A stretch of 64,000 bases of DNA from Agromyces mariniharenae (GCF_008122505.1 NZ_VSSB01000001.1:604891-668890), one strand, 5' to 3'; positions 17,017 to 26,606 are shown, counted from the first letter of the stretch. Translations and numbers: made by a program. The notes: a model not told the origin generated them from the sequence alone.

Positions 17017-18017
17017 CGCTCCTCCTCCTGCTTCTCGACGCGGTTCTGCACGAGGATGAACACCACGCTCACCGCCGCGATGACGATCGTGAGGGCCGTC
17101 GCGATGGTGGCGCCGTATCCGACCTGCTGCGACTGGAAGAACTCGCTGTACGCGTAGTAGGCCGGCACGATCGTGGCCGTGCCCGGGCCACCGCCCGTGA
17201 GGGCGTAGACGGGGCCGAACACCTTGAGCGCGGCGATCGTGCAGGTCAGGGTGACGACGAAGATCTCGGGCCGGATGATGCCGAGCGTGATCGCGCGGAA
17301 CCGCTGGAACCAGTTCGCGCCGTCCAGCTCGGCCGCCTCGTAGAGCTCGGGGTCGACCCGCTGCAGCGCGGCCATGAAGATGACGATCGGGTAGCCGAGC
17401 TGCACCCAGACCATGATCACCATGATGCTGGCGAGGGCGGTGTCGGGGCTGCCGAGCCAGTTGTGGGAGAGGTCGCCGAGGCCGATCGCCTCGAGCACCT
17501 GGTTGAGGGCGCCGTTCTGCGGGCGCAGGATCCAGCCGATGACGATCGCGGCGATGACGGCGGGCAGGATCTGGGGCAGGTAGTAGGTGGCGCGCAGGAA
17601 GCTCGCGAGCTTCCCGCCGAACTTCTTGCCGATGAGGTCGAACAGCATGGCGGCCAGCACGAGGCCGACGAGCGTCGGCACGACCACCATCGCGACGATC
17701 ATCGCGATCGAGTTGCCGAACGACGTCCAGAAGACCTCGTCGCCCATCAGCTCGACCCAGTTGTCGAGGCCGATCCACTCGGGCGGGCGGATGCCGCGGT
17801 ACTCCGTGAAGGTGAGGAAGACGTTCCACCCCAGCGGGATCACGACGATGACGGCGAGCAGGGCGAGGCCCGGCACGAGGTAGAGCCAGAACGCGTTCCG
17901 GCCCGAGCCGGGGATGAGGCTCCGGCCGCCGCGCGCGGGGCGACGCGCCTCGCGTCGCGCGGCGGCGTCGCCGCGCTCCGGCAGGGTCGCCGCCCGCGTG
18001 TCGAGGGCTTCGGACAT
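17013..18017 (-). CDS. ABC sugar importer permease 1 (alpha-xyloside locus)
   Basis: 334-aa MalF-type permease with a cytoplasmic N-terminus and six helices (FWLYLVPGLALLAVIVVIPLGW first). The coupling loop reads EAAELDGANWFQRFRAITLGIIRP; the usual Pro before the last hydrophobic run is Gly here. The ATG at 18017 is preferred over one 69 bp upstream because GGAAGGAA precedes it. It acts with the binding protein encoded upstream and the second permease encoded downstream. Confidence 0.92.
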   Translation of the reverse strand: MSEALDTRAATLPERGDAAARREARRPARGGRSLIPGSGRNAFWLYLVPGLALLAVIVVIPLGWNVFLTFTEYRGIRPPEWIGLDNWVELMGDEVFWTSFGNSIAMIVAMVVVPTLVGLVLAAMLFDLIGKKFGGKLASFLRATYYLPQILPAVIAAIVIGWILRPQNGALNQVLEAIGLGDLSHNWLGSPDTALASIMVIMVWVQLGYPIVIFMAALQRVDPELYEAAELDGANWFQRFRAITLGIIRPEIFVVTLTCTIAALKVFGPVYALTGGGPGTATIVPAYYAYSEFFQSQQVGYGATIATALTIVIAAVSVVFILVQNRVEKQEEER

Positions 18018-18089
18018 GATGGTTCCTTCCGAGGTGGGTCGAGGGGCGGATGCCGCGGGCCGACGTGCGCCCGCGGCATCCGTCATCGG

Positions 18090-19382
18090 TCAGCCGACGA
18101 TGTCCTCGACACCGGCCTGGTACTGCTCGCCGAGCTGCTGCTGGACGTCGGCGGGCGACTTGGTGCCGTTGACCAGCTCCTGGAGCGCGGCGTTCAGCTC
18201 GTCGTAGAACGTCGGCGTGGGCCAGTCGGGGTAGAAGGCGATGCCGTCCTTCTCGGTGAGCGCGTTGAAGTTCGCGATGAGCTCCTGCGACTTCGGGTCG
18301 GTGATGTCGGCCTCGTCGGCCGCCACCGGCACGCCGCCGTTGTTGCCGAGGATCGCCTGGATCTCGGGGCGCATCGTGATGTCGATGAACTCGTAGGCGA
18401 GCTCCTTGTTCTTCGCCTGCTCGGGGACGACCCACATGTTGCCCGCGGATCCCGGCGACAGCTCGGTCTCGGGGAACAGGAACGTGCCCCACTCGAAGTC
18501 GGAGATCTCGCTCGCGAAGCGGCCGTACCACCAGCTGCCCGAGAAGAAGATCGGGTAGTCGCCGCTGATGAAGCCGACGCCCGCGTCCTCGGCCTTGAGG
18601 CCGCTCGAGTCGGTGGAGATGTAGCCCTTCCCGGTCCAGTCCGCGATGGTCTCGGTCGCGTACGTGATCTCGTCGCCCGTCCAGTCGACGGGGTTCTCGT
18701 AGAGCTGGTAGTCGTTCACGAACTGGCGGTCGGCCTTGGAGAGCGCGAGCTGGTACCAGAGCTGGCCGAGCGGGTACTCCGCGGCCGACTCGGCGAGCGG
18801 GGTCACGCCCTGCGCGGCGAAGGCGGCGAGCACGTCCTCGAACTCGTCGAGCGTCGTCGGCACCTCGAGGCCGGCGGCCGCGAACGCGTCCTTGTTGTAG
18901 TAGACCTCGACGAACTCGCCGTAGTTGGGCACGCCGAACCAGCTGCCCGAGCCCATGATGCCGTCCTCGTCGTACTTCGCCGTGGTCTGCAGCGAGGGCG
19001 CGAGGGCGTCGTCCCAGCCGTACTCCTCGACCGCGTCGTCGAGCGGCGTGAGCAGCCCTTGGCTCGAGAGGAGGCCCGCGGTCGCGTTGCCCTTGTTGTA
19101 CTCGAGCAGGTCGGGGGCCTCGTCGGAGTTGAGGACCTGGCTGGCGGTCGATCGGATCTGCTCGAAGCTCTTCTCCTCGAACTCGACGGTCGCGCCGGTC
19201 TCCTCCTCGAAGACCTTGATCGCCTCGTCCCAGGCCTTGCCCATCGCGCTGTCGGCGCCCTCGTAGTGCCAGAGGCGGAGCGTGTCGGCGTCGCCGCCTG
19301 CGTCGCCGCCCGAGCAACCGCTCAGGGCGAGCGCGGCGGCCGCGAGGGACGCGGCGACCGCGAGGGTCTTGGTGTGCTTCAT
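18090..19382 (-). CDS. Extracellular sugar-binding lipoprotein (alpha-xyloside importer)
   Basis: 430-aa family-1 solute-binding protein. The lipoprotein signal ends LSGC with lipidated Cys23. The mature protein begins TLRLWHYEGADSAMGKAWDEAIKVFEEETGATVEFEEKSFEQI, a classic sugar-binding start, and includes APDLLEYNKGN. GGAGGT lies 5 bp before the ATG at 19382. It is the first gene of the importer-GH31 operon and lies beneath a perfect LacI palindrome. The likely ligand is a xyloglucan-derived or other alpha-xylosyl oligosaccharide, inferred from the GH31 partner. Confidence 0.92.
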   Translation of the reverse strand: MKHTKTLAVAASLAAAALALSGCSGGDAGGDADTLRLWHYEGADSAMGKAWDEAIKVFEEETGATVEFEEKSFEQIRSTASQVLNSDEAPDLLEYNKGNATAGLLSSQGLLTPLDDAVEEYGWDDALAPSLQTTAKYDEDGIMGSGSWFGVPNYGEFVEVYYNKDAFAAAGLEVPTTLDEFEDVLAAFAAQGVTPLAESAAEYPLGQLWYQLALSKADRQFVNDYQLYENPVDWTGDEITYATETIADWTGKGYISTDSSGLKAEDAGVGFISGDYPIFFSGSWWYGRFASEISDFEWGTFLFPETELSPGSAGNMWVVPEQAKNKELAYEFIDITMRPEIQAILGNNGGVPVAADEADITDPKSQELIANFNALTEKDGIAFYPDWPTPTFYDELNAALQELVNGTKSPADVQQQLGEQYQAGVEDIVG

Positions 19383-19443
19383 TGCTACCTCCGTGGGGGA
19401 TGTGGTTGGGGTGTTCGTGTGGTGCGTGGATGGTGGTGAATTG

Positions 19444-19457
19444 TCGAAGCGCTTCGA
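19444..19457 (-). promoter_or_regulatory. LacI-type operator upstream of the importer operon
   Basis: TCGAAGCGCTTCGA is a perfect 14-bp palindrome with the central CG step typical of LacI operators. It lies about 60 bp upstream of the binding-protein start, between the lacI gene and the importer. The same 12-bp core recurs upstream of xylA (20568-20579), which indicates common control by the LacI protein at 19500-20510. Confidence 0.75.
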
Positions 19458-19499
19458 TAGGAAGCCGCGAAGCACCCCGACAGGGTGGCGCCGCGCCGG

Positions 19500-20510
19500 T
19501 CAGGGCGGCGGCGCGGTCGAGCCCCGGTCCTGGTACCCGGGCTCGATGAGGTGCACGCCGGGGGCGACGTCGTCGCCCTCCACGAGGCGCATGGCGAGGT
19601 CGACCGCGAGGTCGCACGACGCCTGCGGCACCAGCGGCACCGAGTCGATGGGCGGATGGAAGGCGGTGGTGTCGAACGTCGCGCCGACCGACACGACCGA
19701 GACGTCGTGCGGCACGACGAGGCCGCGCCGGGCGACCTCGTCGAGCGCGGCGGCGTGCCCCGCGTCGTCGCAGTGCAGCACGAGCCCGGTCGTGCCGGCG
19801 TCGAGCAGCGCGCGCACCGAGGCGCGCACCCCCTCGCCGCGCCGGCCGTTCGGCTCGGGCAGCTCGACGGATGCAACGAGCCCGAGCTCCGCGGCGCGGC
19901 GCTCGAAGCCCGACCGCACGCGCGGCGGGAAGTTCGACTTCTCGTAGGCGACGGGCGGGTGGCCGACCAGCCCGATGACGCGGTGGCCGAGCTCGGCGAG
20001 GCGATCGACGGCGAGGCCCGCCGCCGCCTCGAAGTCGAGGTCGACGCACACGAGGCCCTCGTGGTCGTTCGGCACGCCGATGAAGACCGACGGCAGCGAG
20101 ATGCGCCGGGCGAGGTCGACGCGCTCGTCGTCGGGGGCGACGTCGAGCACGAGCACGCCGTCGACGAGCCCGCTCGAGGCGACCCGGCGCATGCCGGCCG
20201 ACGCCTCCTCCTCGGTGAGGAGCAGGATGTCGTAGTCGAAGCGCCGGGCGGCGATGGAGGTCGCGAGCACGAACGCCATGTGCGCCGGCGCGTGGGTGTC
20301 GGCGCGGAACGGCTCGGTGAGCGCGAAGATGTTCGTGCGGCGGCCGGCGAGCATGCGAGCGCCGGCGTTGGGCCGGTAGTCGAGGTCGCGCACGGCCTGC
20401 TCGATGCGTCGCCGTGTCTCGGCGGAGATCGTGCGCTTGCCGCTCAGGGCGTACGACACGGTGCTGATCGACACACCGGCGGCCTTGGCCACCTCGTGGA
20501 TCTTCGCCAT
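19500..20510 (-). CDS. LacI-family regulator of the xylose/alpha-xyloside locus
   Basis: 336-aa repressor. Its DNA-binding head [40 protein letters not shown] is followed by a hinge and an effector-binding domain ([82 protein letters not shown]). The start at 20510 (MAKI) is preferred over 20522 because GGAG lies 6 bp upstream. It is divergent from xylA-xylB and precedes the importer-GH31 operon, with operators on both sides. The effector is probably xylose or a xylosyl disaccharide. Confidence 0.92.
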   Translation of the reverse strand: MAKIHEVAKAAGVSISTVSYALSGKRTISAETRRRIEQAVRDLDYRPNAGARMLAGRRTNIFALTEPFRADTHAPAHMAFVLATSIAARRFDYDILLLTEEEASAGMRRVASSGLVDGVLVLDVAPDDERVDLARRISLPSVFIGVPNDHEGLVCVDLDFEAAAGLAVDRLAELGHRVIGLVGHPPVAYEKSNFPPRVRSGFERRAAELGLVASVELPEPNGRRGEGVRASVRALLDAGTTGLVLHCDDAGHAAALDEVARRGLVVPHDVSVVSVGATFDTTAFHPPIDSVPLVPQASCDLAVDLAMRLVEGDDVAPGVHLIEPGYQDRGSTAPPP

Positions 20511-20524
20511 GTCGGACTCCATCG

Positions 20525-20580
20525 TCTAAACGTTTCGATCGGTTCGTCGGGAACTGTACGCACATGTCGAAGCGCTTCGC
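20525..20580. promoter_or_regulatory. Paired LacI operators in the lacI-xylA divergent region
   Basis: TCTAAACGTTTCGA (20525-20538) is a 14-bp near-palindrome with one mismatched pair, 15 bp from the lacI start. CGAAGCGCTTCG (20568-20579) is a perfect palindrome sharing the core found at 19444-19457. Centre-to-centre spacing of about 42 bp (four helical turns) would allow looping or cooperative binding. They suggest autorepression plus control of xylA. Confidence 0.65.
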
Positions 20581-20628
20581 AAGTGTTTTGTGGAAATCTC
20601 GAACAAATGGCTCTCGGTGCCTCCGGAC

Positions 20629-20658
20629 TTGCGCCACGACCGGGCGGAGCCTTATGTT
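20629..20658 (+). promoter_or_regulatory. Candidate xylA promoter
   Basis: TTGCGC (20629-20634) and TATGTT (20653-20658) are spaced by 18 bp. The predicted start lies about 38 bp before the xylA ATG. AAAGGCGG precedes the ATG as the ribosome-binding site. The operators lie upstream of the -35. Confidence 0.5.
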
Positions 20659-20702
20659 GTATCTGCCAACAAATCACCGATGACGCTGAAAGGCGGTCAC
20701 CC

Positions 20703-21893
20703 ATGGCCAGCGCGCCCACCCGCGACGACAAGTTCTCCTTCGGCCTCTGGACCGTCGGCTACAACGGCACCGATCCCTTCGGCGGCCCGACGCGGAAGCC
20801 CCTCGACGTCGTGCACGTGGTCGAGAAGCTCGACGAGCTCGGCGCCTACGGCCTCACCTTCCACGACGACGACCTGTTCGCGTTCGGCTCGTCCGATGCC
20901 GAGCGCCAGACGCAGATCGACCGCCTGAAGGGTGCGCTCGAGGCGACGGGCATCATCGTGCCGATGGTCACGACCAACCTGTTCAGCGCGCCCGTCTTCA
21001 AGGACGGCGGCTTCACGTCGAACGACCGCCAGGTGCGCCGCTTCGCGCTCCGCAAGGTGCTGCGCAACATCGACCTCGCCGCCGAGCTCGGCGCGAAGAC
21101 GTTCGTGATGTGGGGTGGCCGCGAGGGCGCGGAGTACGACGCCGCCAAGGACATCCGCTCGGCCCTCGAGCGCTACCGCGAGGCCGTCAACCTCCTCGGC
21201 GACTACGTGACCGACAAGGGCTACGACCTGAAGTTCGCGATCGAGCCCAAGCCGAACGAGCCCCGCGGCGACATCCTGCTGCCCACCGTCGGCCACGCGC
21301 TCGCCTTCATCGACTCGCTCGAGCGGCCCGAGCTCGTCGGCCTCAACCCCGAGGTCGGCCACGAGCAGATGGCGGGCCTCAACTTCGCCGCCGGCATCGC
21401 CCAGGCGCTGTACCACGGCAAGCTCTTCCACATCGACCTCAACGGCCAGCGCGGCATCAAGTACGACCAGGACCTCGTGTTCGGCCACGGCGACCTGCAC
21501 AACGCGTTCGCGCTCGTCGACCTGCTCGAGAACGGCGGCCCCAACGGCGGACCGGCCTACGAGGGCCCCCGCCACTTCGACTACAAGCCGAGCCGCACCG
21601 AGGACGAGACCGGCGTCTGGGACTCCGCCGCGGCGAACATGCGCACCTACCTGCTGCTGAAGGAGCGCGCCGCGGCCTTCCGCGCCGACCCCGAGGTGCA
21701 GGAGGCGCTCGAGGCCGCGAAGGTGCTCGAGCTCGCGCAGCCGACCCTCGGCGACGGCGAGTCCTACGACGACCTCCTTGCCGACCGTTCGGCGTTCGAG
21801 GACTTCGACGCCTCGGCGTACCTGGGCGGCAAGGGCTTCGGCTTCGTGCGCCTGCAGCAGCTCGCCACGGAGCACGTGCTCGGCGCGCGCTGA
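20703..21893 (+). CDS. xylA: Xylose isomerase
   Basis: 396-aa enzyme converting D-xylose to D-xylulose in the cytosol. It is the short actinobacterial class (about 390 residues). His54 and Asp57 in [12 protein letters not shown] form the ring-opening dyad. Metal-binding segments are [26 protein letters not shown] and [23 protein letters not shown], all matching the Streptomyces enzymes. [15 protein letters not shown] is also conserved. It is followed by xylulokinase, giving the complete isomerase route into the pentose phosphate pathway, and is divergent from the LacI regulator. Confidence 0.98.
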   Translation: MASAPTRDDKFSFGLWTVGYNGTDPFGGPTRKPLDVVHVVEKLDELGAYGLTFHDDDLFAFGSSDAERQTQIDRLKGALEATGIIVPMVTTNLFSAPVFKDGGFTSNDRQVRRFALRKVLRNIDLAAELGAKTFVMWGGREGAEYDAAKDIRSALERYREAVNLLGDYVTDKGYDLKFAIEPKPNEPRGDILLPTVGHALAFIDSLERPELVGLNPEVGHEQMAGLNFAAGIAQALYHGKLFHIDLNGQRGIKYDQDLVFGHGDLHNAFALVDLLENGGPNGGPAYEGPRHFDYKPSRTEDETGVWDSAAANMRTYLLLKERAAAFRADPEVQEALEAAKVLELAQPTLGDGESYDDLLADRSAFEDFDASAYLGGKGFGFVRLQQLATEHVLGAR

Positions 21894-21902
21894 GGCCCTG
21901 GA

Positions 21903-21929
21903 GGCATCCGCCGGCACCGCGCGGATGCC
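21903..21929 (+). terminator. Hairpin after xylA
   Basis: GGCATCCGC (21903-21911) and GCGGATGCC (21921-21929) form a 9-bp stem with a 9-nt loop, 10 bp after the xylA stop. It is built from the lineage's common GGATGCC/GGCATCC word. It may partially terminate, lowering xylB expression relative to xylA. Confidence 0.5.
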
Positions 21930-21964
21930 GCCACCTCCCCCACCCTCCCCCACCCACCGCCGCC

Positions 21965-22029
21965 CCTCTGCGCCACTTCGGCGGCCGACGCGCCACGTGA
22001 AGTGGCGCAGAGGACGCGCAAGTGGCGCA
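21965..22029. repeat. Palindromic AAGTGGCGCA element between xylA and xylB
   Basis: CCTCTGCGCCACTTC (21965-21979) is perfectly complementary to GAAGTGGCGCAGAGG (21999-22013), a 15-bp stem with a 19-nt loop. A further AAGTGGCGCA copy follows at 22020-22029. An alternative shorter hairpin, CGCCAC (21991-21996) with GTGGCG (22002-22007), competes for the same right arm. This may be a terminator, an attenuator or a REP-like repeat. Confidence 0.5.
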
Positions 22030-22063
22030 ACGATCAGCATGTCCCGCTGACGAAGGAGTTCCC

Positions 22064-23467
22064 ATGGCCCTGGTCGCCGGCGTCGACTCGTCGACGCAGT
22101 CCTGCAAGGTCGTGATCCGGGATGCCGCGACCGGCGCGCTCGTGCGCTCCGGCCGGGCCCCGCACCCCGACGGCACCGAGGTCGACCCCGCCGCCTGGTG
22201 GGGCGCCCTGCTGCAGGCGTTCACGGATGCCGGCGGGCTCGACGGCGTCGAGGCGATCTCGATCGGCGGGCAGCAGCACGGCATGGTCGTGCTCGATGCC
22301 GAGGGCCGGGTCATCCGCGACGCCCTGCTCTGGAACGACACCCGGTCGGCAGGGGCCGCGCGCGACCTGATCGACGAGGTGGGCGCCGACGAGTACGCGC
22401 GCCGCACGGGCGTCGTGCCGGTGGCGTCGTTCACGGCGACGAAGCTCCGCTGGCTGCGCGACGCCGAGCCCGATGCCGCGGCGCGCGTCGCGGCGGTGGC
22501 GCTGCCCCACGACTGGCTGACGTGGCGCCTGCGCGGCTACGGCCCCGAGGGCGAGTCGCCGCTCGGTCCGGTGCTCACCGAGCTCACGACCGATCGGTCG
22601 GATGCGAGCGGCACCGCGTACTGGGGCGCCGACGGCTACGACCGAGACCTCCTCGCCCGGGCGCTCGGGCACGACGCGATCCTCCCGCGCGTGCTCGGCC
22701 CCGGCGAAGCGGCGGGCCGCACGCCCGACGGCATCCTCGTCGGCCCCGGCGCGGGCGACAACGCGGCGGCCGCGCTCGGCCTCGACGCGGCATCCGGCGA
22801 CGTCGTGGTGTCGATCGGCACGAGCGGCACGGTCTTCGCCGTGACGGATGCCCCCGTCGCCGACGCCTCGGGCACGGTCGCCGGGTTCGCGGATGCCACG
22901 GGGCGCTTCCTCCCGCTCATCGCCACGCTCAACGCGGCTCGCGTGCTCGACGCCACCGCCCGCCTGCTCGGCGTCGACCACGCCGAGCTCGGGCGGATCG
23001 CGCTCGAGGGCGAGCCCGGGGCATCCGGCGCCGTGCTCGTGCCGTACTTCGAGGGCGAGCGCACGCCGAACCTGCCCGACGCGACCGCGTCGTTCTCGGG
23101 CCTCACGCTCGCGAACACGACGCGGCCGTCGATCGCGCGCGCCGCGATCGAGGGCATGCTGTGCGGACTCGCCGACGGGCTCGACGCCGTGCGCGGCCAG
23201 GGCGTCGACGCGCAGCGCGTGCTGCTCATCGGCGGGGCGGCGCAGAACCCCGCCGTGCGGCAGGTTGCGGCGCAGGTCTTCGACGTGCCGGTGACGGTGC
23301 CCGCGCCCGGCGAGTACGTGGCCGACGGCGCGGCGCGGCAGGCGGCGTGGGTGCTCACGGGCGAGCGGCCGGTGTGGCCGGTCGAGACCGCCGAGGAGCT
23401 CGCGCCCGACACGCGCGCGGTGATCCGCGAGCGGTACGCGGCGGCGGCTGCAGGCGTCGCGGGCTGA
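22064..23467 (+). CDS. xylB: Xylulokinase
   Basis: 467-aa FGGY-family sugar kinase phosphorylating D-xylulose with ATP. The N-terminal actin-like domain begins [33 protein letters not shown] and [10 protein letters not shown] are xylulokinase substrate-site signatures. [12 protein letters not shown] and [15 protein letters not shown] lie in the nucleotide cleft, and [19 protein letters not shown] is the C-terminal FGGY signature. GAAGGAG (22052-22058) sets the start at 22064; an upstream in-frame ATG lies in the repeat element and lacks a good site. It works directly after XylA. Confidence 0.97.
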   Translation: MALVAGVDSSTQSCKVVIRDAATGALVRSGRAPHPDGTEVDPAAWWGALLQAFTDAGGLDGVEAISIGGQQHGMVVLDAEGRVIRDALLWNDTRSAGAARDLIDEVGADEYARRTGVVPVASFTATKLRWLRDAEPDAAARVAAVALPHDWLTWRLRGYGPEGESPLGPVLTELTTDRSDASGTAYWGADGYDRDLLARALGHDAILPRVLGPGEAAGRTPDGILVGPGAGDNAAAALGLDAASGDVVVSIGTSGTVFAVTDAPVADASGTVAGFADATGRFLPLIATLNAARVLDATARLLGVDHAELGRIALEGEPGASGAVLVPYFEGERTPNLPDATASFSGLTLANTTRPSIARAAIEGMLCGLADGLDAVRGQGVDAQRVLLIGGAAQNPAVRQVAAQVFDVPVTVPAPGEYVADGAARQAAWVLTGERPVWPVETAEELAPDTRAVIRERYAAAAAGVAG

Positions 23468-23581
23468 GAACGCCGAGGTCAGGGCCGTCTTCCAGCCGTG
23501 CTCGCGGCTCGCGGGCGTAGCATGAAGCCGAGACGTCGCCGTACCACGGCGCCGCCCCGGACCATGAGCGAGGGAGCGATG

Positions 23582-23863
23582 ATGTCCGATTCCACTCCGA
23601 ACGAGCCCGCCGAGCAGGACGACGCGACCGAGTCGACCGACCGCCTCGTGGGCCGCTACACCGAGGTCGACGGCGAGGGCCCCGAGGTCCGCGGCGTCGC
23701 CGGCGAGTACACCCGCACCGACGGCGTGGCCGACGACGAGTCGGTCGAGGGCGACTACACCTCGACGGCCGAGCATCCCGACGCGGTCGATCCGTCGGAG
23801 CGCCACGGCAAGTACATCCGCACCGAGCCCCCGAAGCCGCACCCGGGCAAGCACACGGTCTGA
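23582..23863 (+). CDS. Small acidic protein with four G-x-Y-T repeats
   Basis: 93-aa hydrophilic protein of no recognised family. It has four spaced copies of a short motif: GRYTEVDG (24-31), GEYTRTDG (41-48), GDYTSTAE (57-64) and GKYIRTEP (76-83), separated by acidic linkers. No signal peptide or membrane segment is present. AGGGAG at 23571-23576 places the start at the second of two adjacent ATGs. TAGCAT (23518-23523) is a possible -10. It stands alone between xylB and the STAND cluster. The repeats could be low-complexity binding motifs; function is unknown. Confidence 0.75.
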   Translation: MSDSTPNEPAEQDDATESTDRLVGRYTEVDGEGPEVRGVAGEYTRTDGVADDESVEGDYTSTAEHPDAVDPSERHGKYIRTEPPKPHPGKHTV

Positions 23864-23903
23864 CGGACTCCCGATCAGGCGAGCCGACCGGGCGACGATC
23901 CGG

Positions 23904-26510
23904 TCAGGCGAGTGTGGTCGGCGCGCCCTGCGGCGCTGACGAGTCCTGCGACCCCGGCGCCGCCAGCGCGAGTGCGACCATGTCGGCGAGGTCGGCGCTG
24001 CGGCCTGCGCGTCGGCCCCGCTCGAACATGCGTGTGCCGTCCGCGCCGCCGCGCTCGAGCGCCTGCTCGAGGATCCGGCCGTGCAGCGAGAAGCTCCCGC
24101 CCGTCGCGAGGCCCTTGCGTTCCCGCACGTTCTCGGCCGCCCCGAACAGGACCCCGGACCGCTCGAGGTCGCCGGTGACCGCCGCCACCGCCGACATCGC
24201 CTCGAGTCCGTAGGCGAAGCCCTCCTCGTGGCCGAAGGACGAGGAGATGTCGAGCTGCTCGACGAAGGCCGCCCGAGCCTGCGCGACGTCGCCGCTCAGC
24301 AGTCGCTCCCAGCCCAGGTGGTTGAGGGCGATGGCCTCGCCGAGGCGGTCGCCGCCGGCGCGGGCGATCGCGAGGCCGTCGCTCAGCAGTCCGAAGGCAC
24401 GGTCCAGCTGACCGCGCGCCATCGCCGCCCTGGCCAGCATGATCCGCACCAGGGTCCGACCGAACGTGCTCTCGAGGTCCTCGGCGAGCTCGAGCCCCCG
24501 GTCGAGGTTCGCCTCGGCGGAATCCAGCTCGGGCGGGTCGAGCGAGAGCTGCGCGACGGCGAGCATCACGCGCGAGAGCGTCTCGCCGTAGACGTCACCC
24601 GTGCGGTGGAAGTAGGCCACGCAGTCGGCCAGCACGGCGACTCCCGCGGCATCCGTCGCTTCGCCGAAGCGGATCGAGCTCGAGTAGAACCGCGCGATGG
24701 TGCGGCTCCGCTCGTCGAGCTCGGCACCCGACTCGAGCATCCGGTTCATCCAGCCATGGACCTCGCCGAGCTGTCCGCCGACCCACCAGAACCAGTGCAG
24801 GTGCCACACCAGTTCGGCGAGATCGCGGAACTCCGCGGTGGCGAGGAAGTGGTCGACGGCGGCCCGCAGCTCGTCGCGCTCGTCCGCGAGCCGCGACATG
24901 AGGGTGATCTGGTCCATCCACGTGTACTGCCGGCTCGAGGTGTCGCAGAGCGCCGCGTAGAACCGGGCGTGCCGTTCCTCCGTCGCGGTGAGGATGCCGC
25001 GCTCCTCGAGACGCTCGCGTCCGTACTCGCGCACCGTGGCGAGCATGGTGTACCAGGCCCGATCGCCTCGATCCTGCTCGCGCACCAGGCTCCCGTCGAT
25101 CAGGGCGGCGAGCGCGTCCATCGCGTCCACGTCGCCGAGGCCGTCCGCCATCCACTCGGCGGCGTCGAGTCCGAAGCCCGACCGGAACACGCCGAGCCGC
25201 AGCAGCAGCTCGCGCTCCTCCTCGCGGAGCAGCTGCGCGCTCCAGTCGATCGTCGCCCGCAGCGTGCGCTGGCGCTCTGGCAGGTCACGAGCGCCGCCGG
25301 TCAGCAGCGACAGCGCGTGGTCGAGGCGTTCCCCGAGCGCGGCAGGCGTCAGCACGCGCAGGCGAGCCGCAGCCAATTCGAGCGCGAGCGGCGCGCAGTC
25401 GAGCGCCGTGCAGATCGCGGCGACCTGCGCCGCGTTGGCGTCGGTGAGCTCGAAGTCGGGCTTCACCGCACGGGCACGCTCGACGAGCAGGTCCATCGCA
25501 GCCTCAGGCGGCAGCGGACCGAGCTCGATGCTCTGCTCGCCGCCCACCCGCAGCGGGATGCGGCTCGTCGCCAGCATCGACACCTCGGTCGCGCCGAGGA
25601 GCGCCGCGAGCGTCGGCGCGGCCTCGACGACCTGCTCGACGTTGTCGACCACGAGCAGCATGCGTCGATCGGCGAGCGCGACGCGCAGCGTCTCGGCGAT
25701 GGGCGCCTCGCCGGTGTCGCGGATGCCCAGAGTGCTCGCCACGGTCGTGATGACGAGCCCGGGATCGACCACGGGCGCGAGGTCGACGAACACCACGCCG
25801 TCGGGGTACGACGTCTCGACCTCGCGGGCGGCGGCGATCGCGAGTCGGCTCTTGCCGATGCCACCGGGCCCGGTGAGCGTCACGAGCCGGTTGCCGTCGT
25901 CGGCCAGCATGCGGGTCACGGTCGCGAGCTCGGCATCGCGTCCGAGGAGCCGGGTGAGCGGCGACGGCAGGCGCACCGATTCCGTCGACGCGGGCTGGGG
26001 CGCCGGTTCGGTGAACGGCACACGACGGGGATCGGCCGCGTCGAAGCGCTCGGCGAGCAGCGACGCGAGATCGGCGGCGACGAGGTCGACGAGGTCCGCG
26101 GCATCCGTGAAGGAGGCGTACGAGGCGTGGTCGTCGGCGCGGATGCGCGCGATCAGGCCCTCGAGCCGATCGTCGCGCCGCTCGGTGCGCTTGAGGTAGA
26201 TGAGCTTCGGGATGTCGGGGGCGAGGTTCCACTCGTCCTCGAGGCCCGACACGTCCTCGCCGGGGGCGATCCAGCCGTACTGCTCCCCGTAGATGCCGAC
26301 GAAGATGTCGCTCTGCTCGAGGTACGCGCGGTACAGCGATCGCGGCGGATGCGGCCGCGCGCCGAGCTCGAACATCACGGGCGCCATCGACAGCCGCTCG
26401 ATCGCCGCCCGGGCCGCGCGGCGCTCGGGCGCCAGCTCCTTCAGCGTCGAGCTGACGAACACGCGCAGGCGCTGATCGGGCGTTCGGATGCCCCCCGCGA
26501 CCCGGTCCAT
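23904..26510 (-). CDS. DUF4062-STAND NTPase-helical repeat protein, paralog 1
   Basis: 868-aa multidomain protein. Residues ~14-155 are a DUF4062 domain (RVFVSSTLKELAPERRAARAAIERL, SDIFVGIYGEQYGWIAPGEDVSGLEDEW), a TIR-like alpha/beta fold. A STAND NTPase follows, with Walker A GPGGIGKS at 214-221 and Walker B LLVVD at ~285-289. Next come an ATSRIPLRVGGEQ sensor motif, a winged-helix segment (RQRTLRATIDWSAQLL) and a TPR-like helical region with WHLHWFWWVGGQLGEV. There is no SARP or LuxR DNA-binding domain and no membrane segment. It is the last of three tandem paralogs, each with its own promoter. Such proteins are inferred to be nucleotide-controlled sensors/effectors in conflict or signalling systems; no function is proven here. 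Confidence 0.85.
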   Translation of the reverse strand: MDRVAGGIRTPDQRLRVFVSSTLKELAPERRAARAAIERLSMAPVMFELGARPHPPRSLYRAYLEQSDIFVGIYGEQYGWIAPGEDVSGLEDEWNLAPDIPKLIYLKRTERRDDRLEGLIARIRADDHASYASFTDAADLVDLVAADLASLLAERFDAADPRRVPFTEPAPQPASTESVRLPSPLTRLLGRDAELATVTRMLADDGNRLVTLTGPGGIGKSRLAIAAAREVETSYPDGVVFVDLAPVVDPGLVITTVASTLGIRDTGEAPIAETLRVALADRRMLLVVDNVEQVVEAAPTLAALLGATEVSMLATSRIPLRVGGEQSIELGPLPPEAAMDLLVERARAVKPDFELTDANAAQVAAICTALDCAPLALELAAARLRVLTPAALGERLDHALSLLTGGARDLPERQRTLRATIDWSAQLLREEERELLLRLGVFRSGFGLDAAEWMADGLGDVDAMDALAALIDGSLVREQDRGDRAWYTMLATVREYGRERLEERGILTATEERHARFYAALCDTSSRQYTWMDQITLMSRLADERDELRAAVDHFLATAEFRDLAELVWHLHWFWWVGGQLGEVHGWMNRMLESGAELDERSRTIARFYSSSIRFGEATDAAGVAVLADCVAYFHRTGDVYGETLSRVMLAVAQLSLDPPELDSAEANLDRGLELAEDLESTFGRTLVRIMLARAAMARGQLDRAFGLLSDGLAIARAGGDRLGEAIALNHLGWERLLSGDVAQARAAFVEQLDISSSFGHEEGFAYGLEAMSAVAAVTGDLERSGVLFGAAENVRERKGLATGGSFSLHGRILEQALERGGADGTRMFERGRRAGRSADLADMVALALAAPGSQDSSAPQGAPTTLA

Positions 26511-26516
26511 GCGGCC

Positions 26517-26546
26517 AGTCTCCTGCCGTGCGGCGCCGACTGTCCA
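26517..26546 (-). promoter_or_regulatory. Conserved leaderless promoter of STAND paralog 1
   Basis: On the minus strand TGGACA (26541-26546) and GAGACT (26517-26522) are separated by 18 bp, with GAGACT 6 bp before the ATG at 26510. The same pair with the same 18-bp spacing precedes both sister genes. The -10 resembles TAnnnT except for its first base. Confidence 0.6.
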
Positions 26547-26606
26547 GCACCGGCGGCACCCGAGAACGAGGGTGACGGATGCCACGGTGCATCCGTCGCC
26601 CTCTGA

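Noticed and set aside
20511..20522. Alternative LacI start MESD at 20522
   Set aside because: No ribosome-binding site precedes it, whereas GGAG lies 6 bp before the ATG at 20510, and the LacI head normally starts there.
17017..20637. Very long minus-strand frame (1520 codons) continuous with the permease at 16075
   Set aside because: Upstream of 17016 it is out of frame with the real permease, binding protein and LacI genes and has no domain content.
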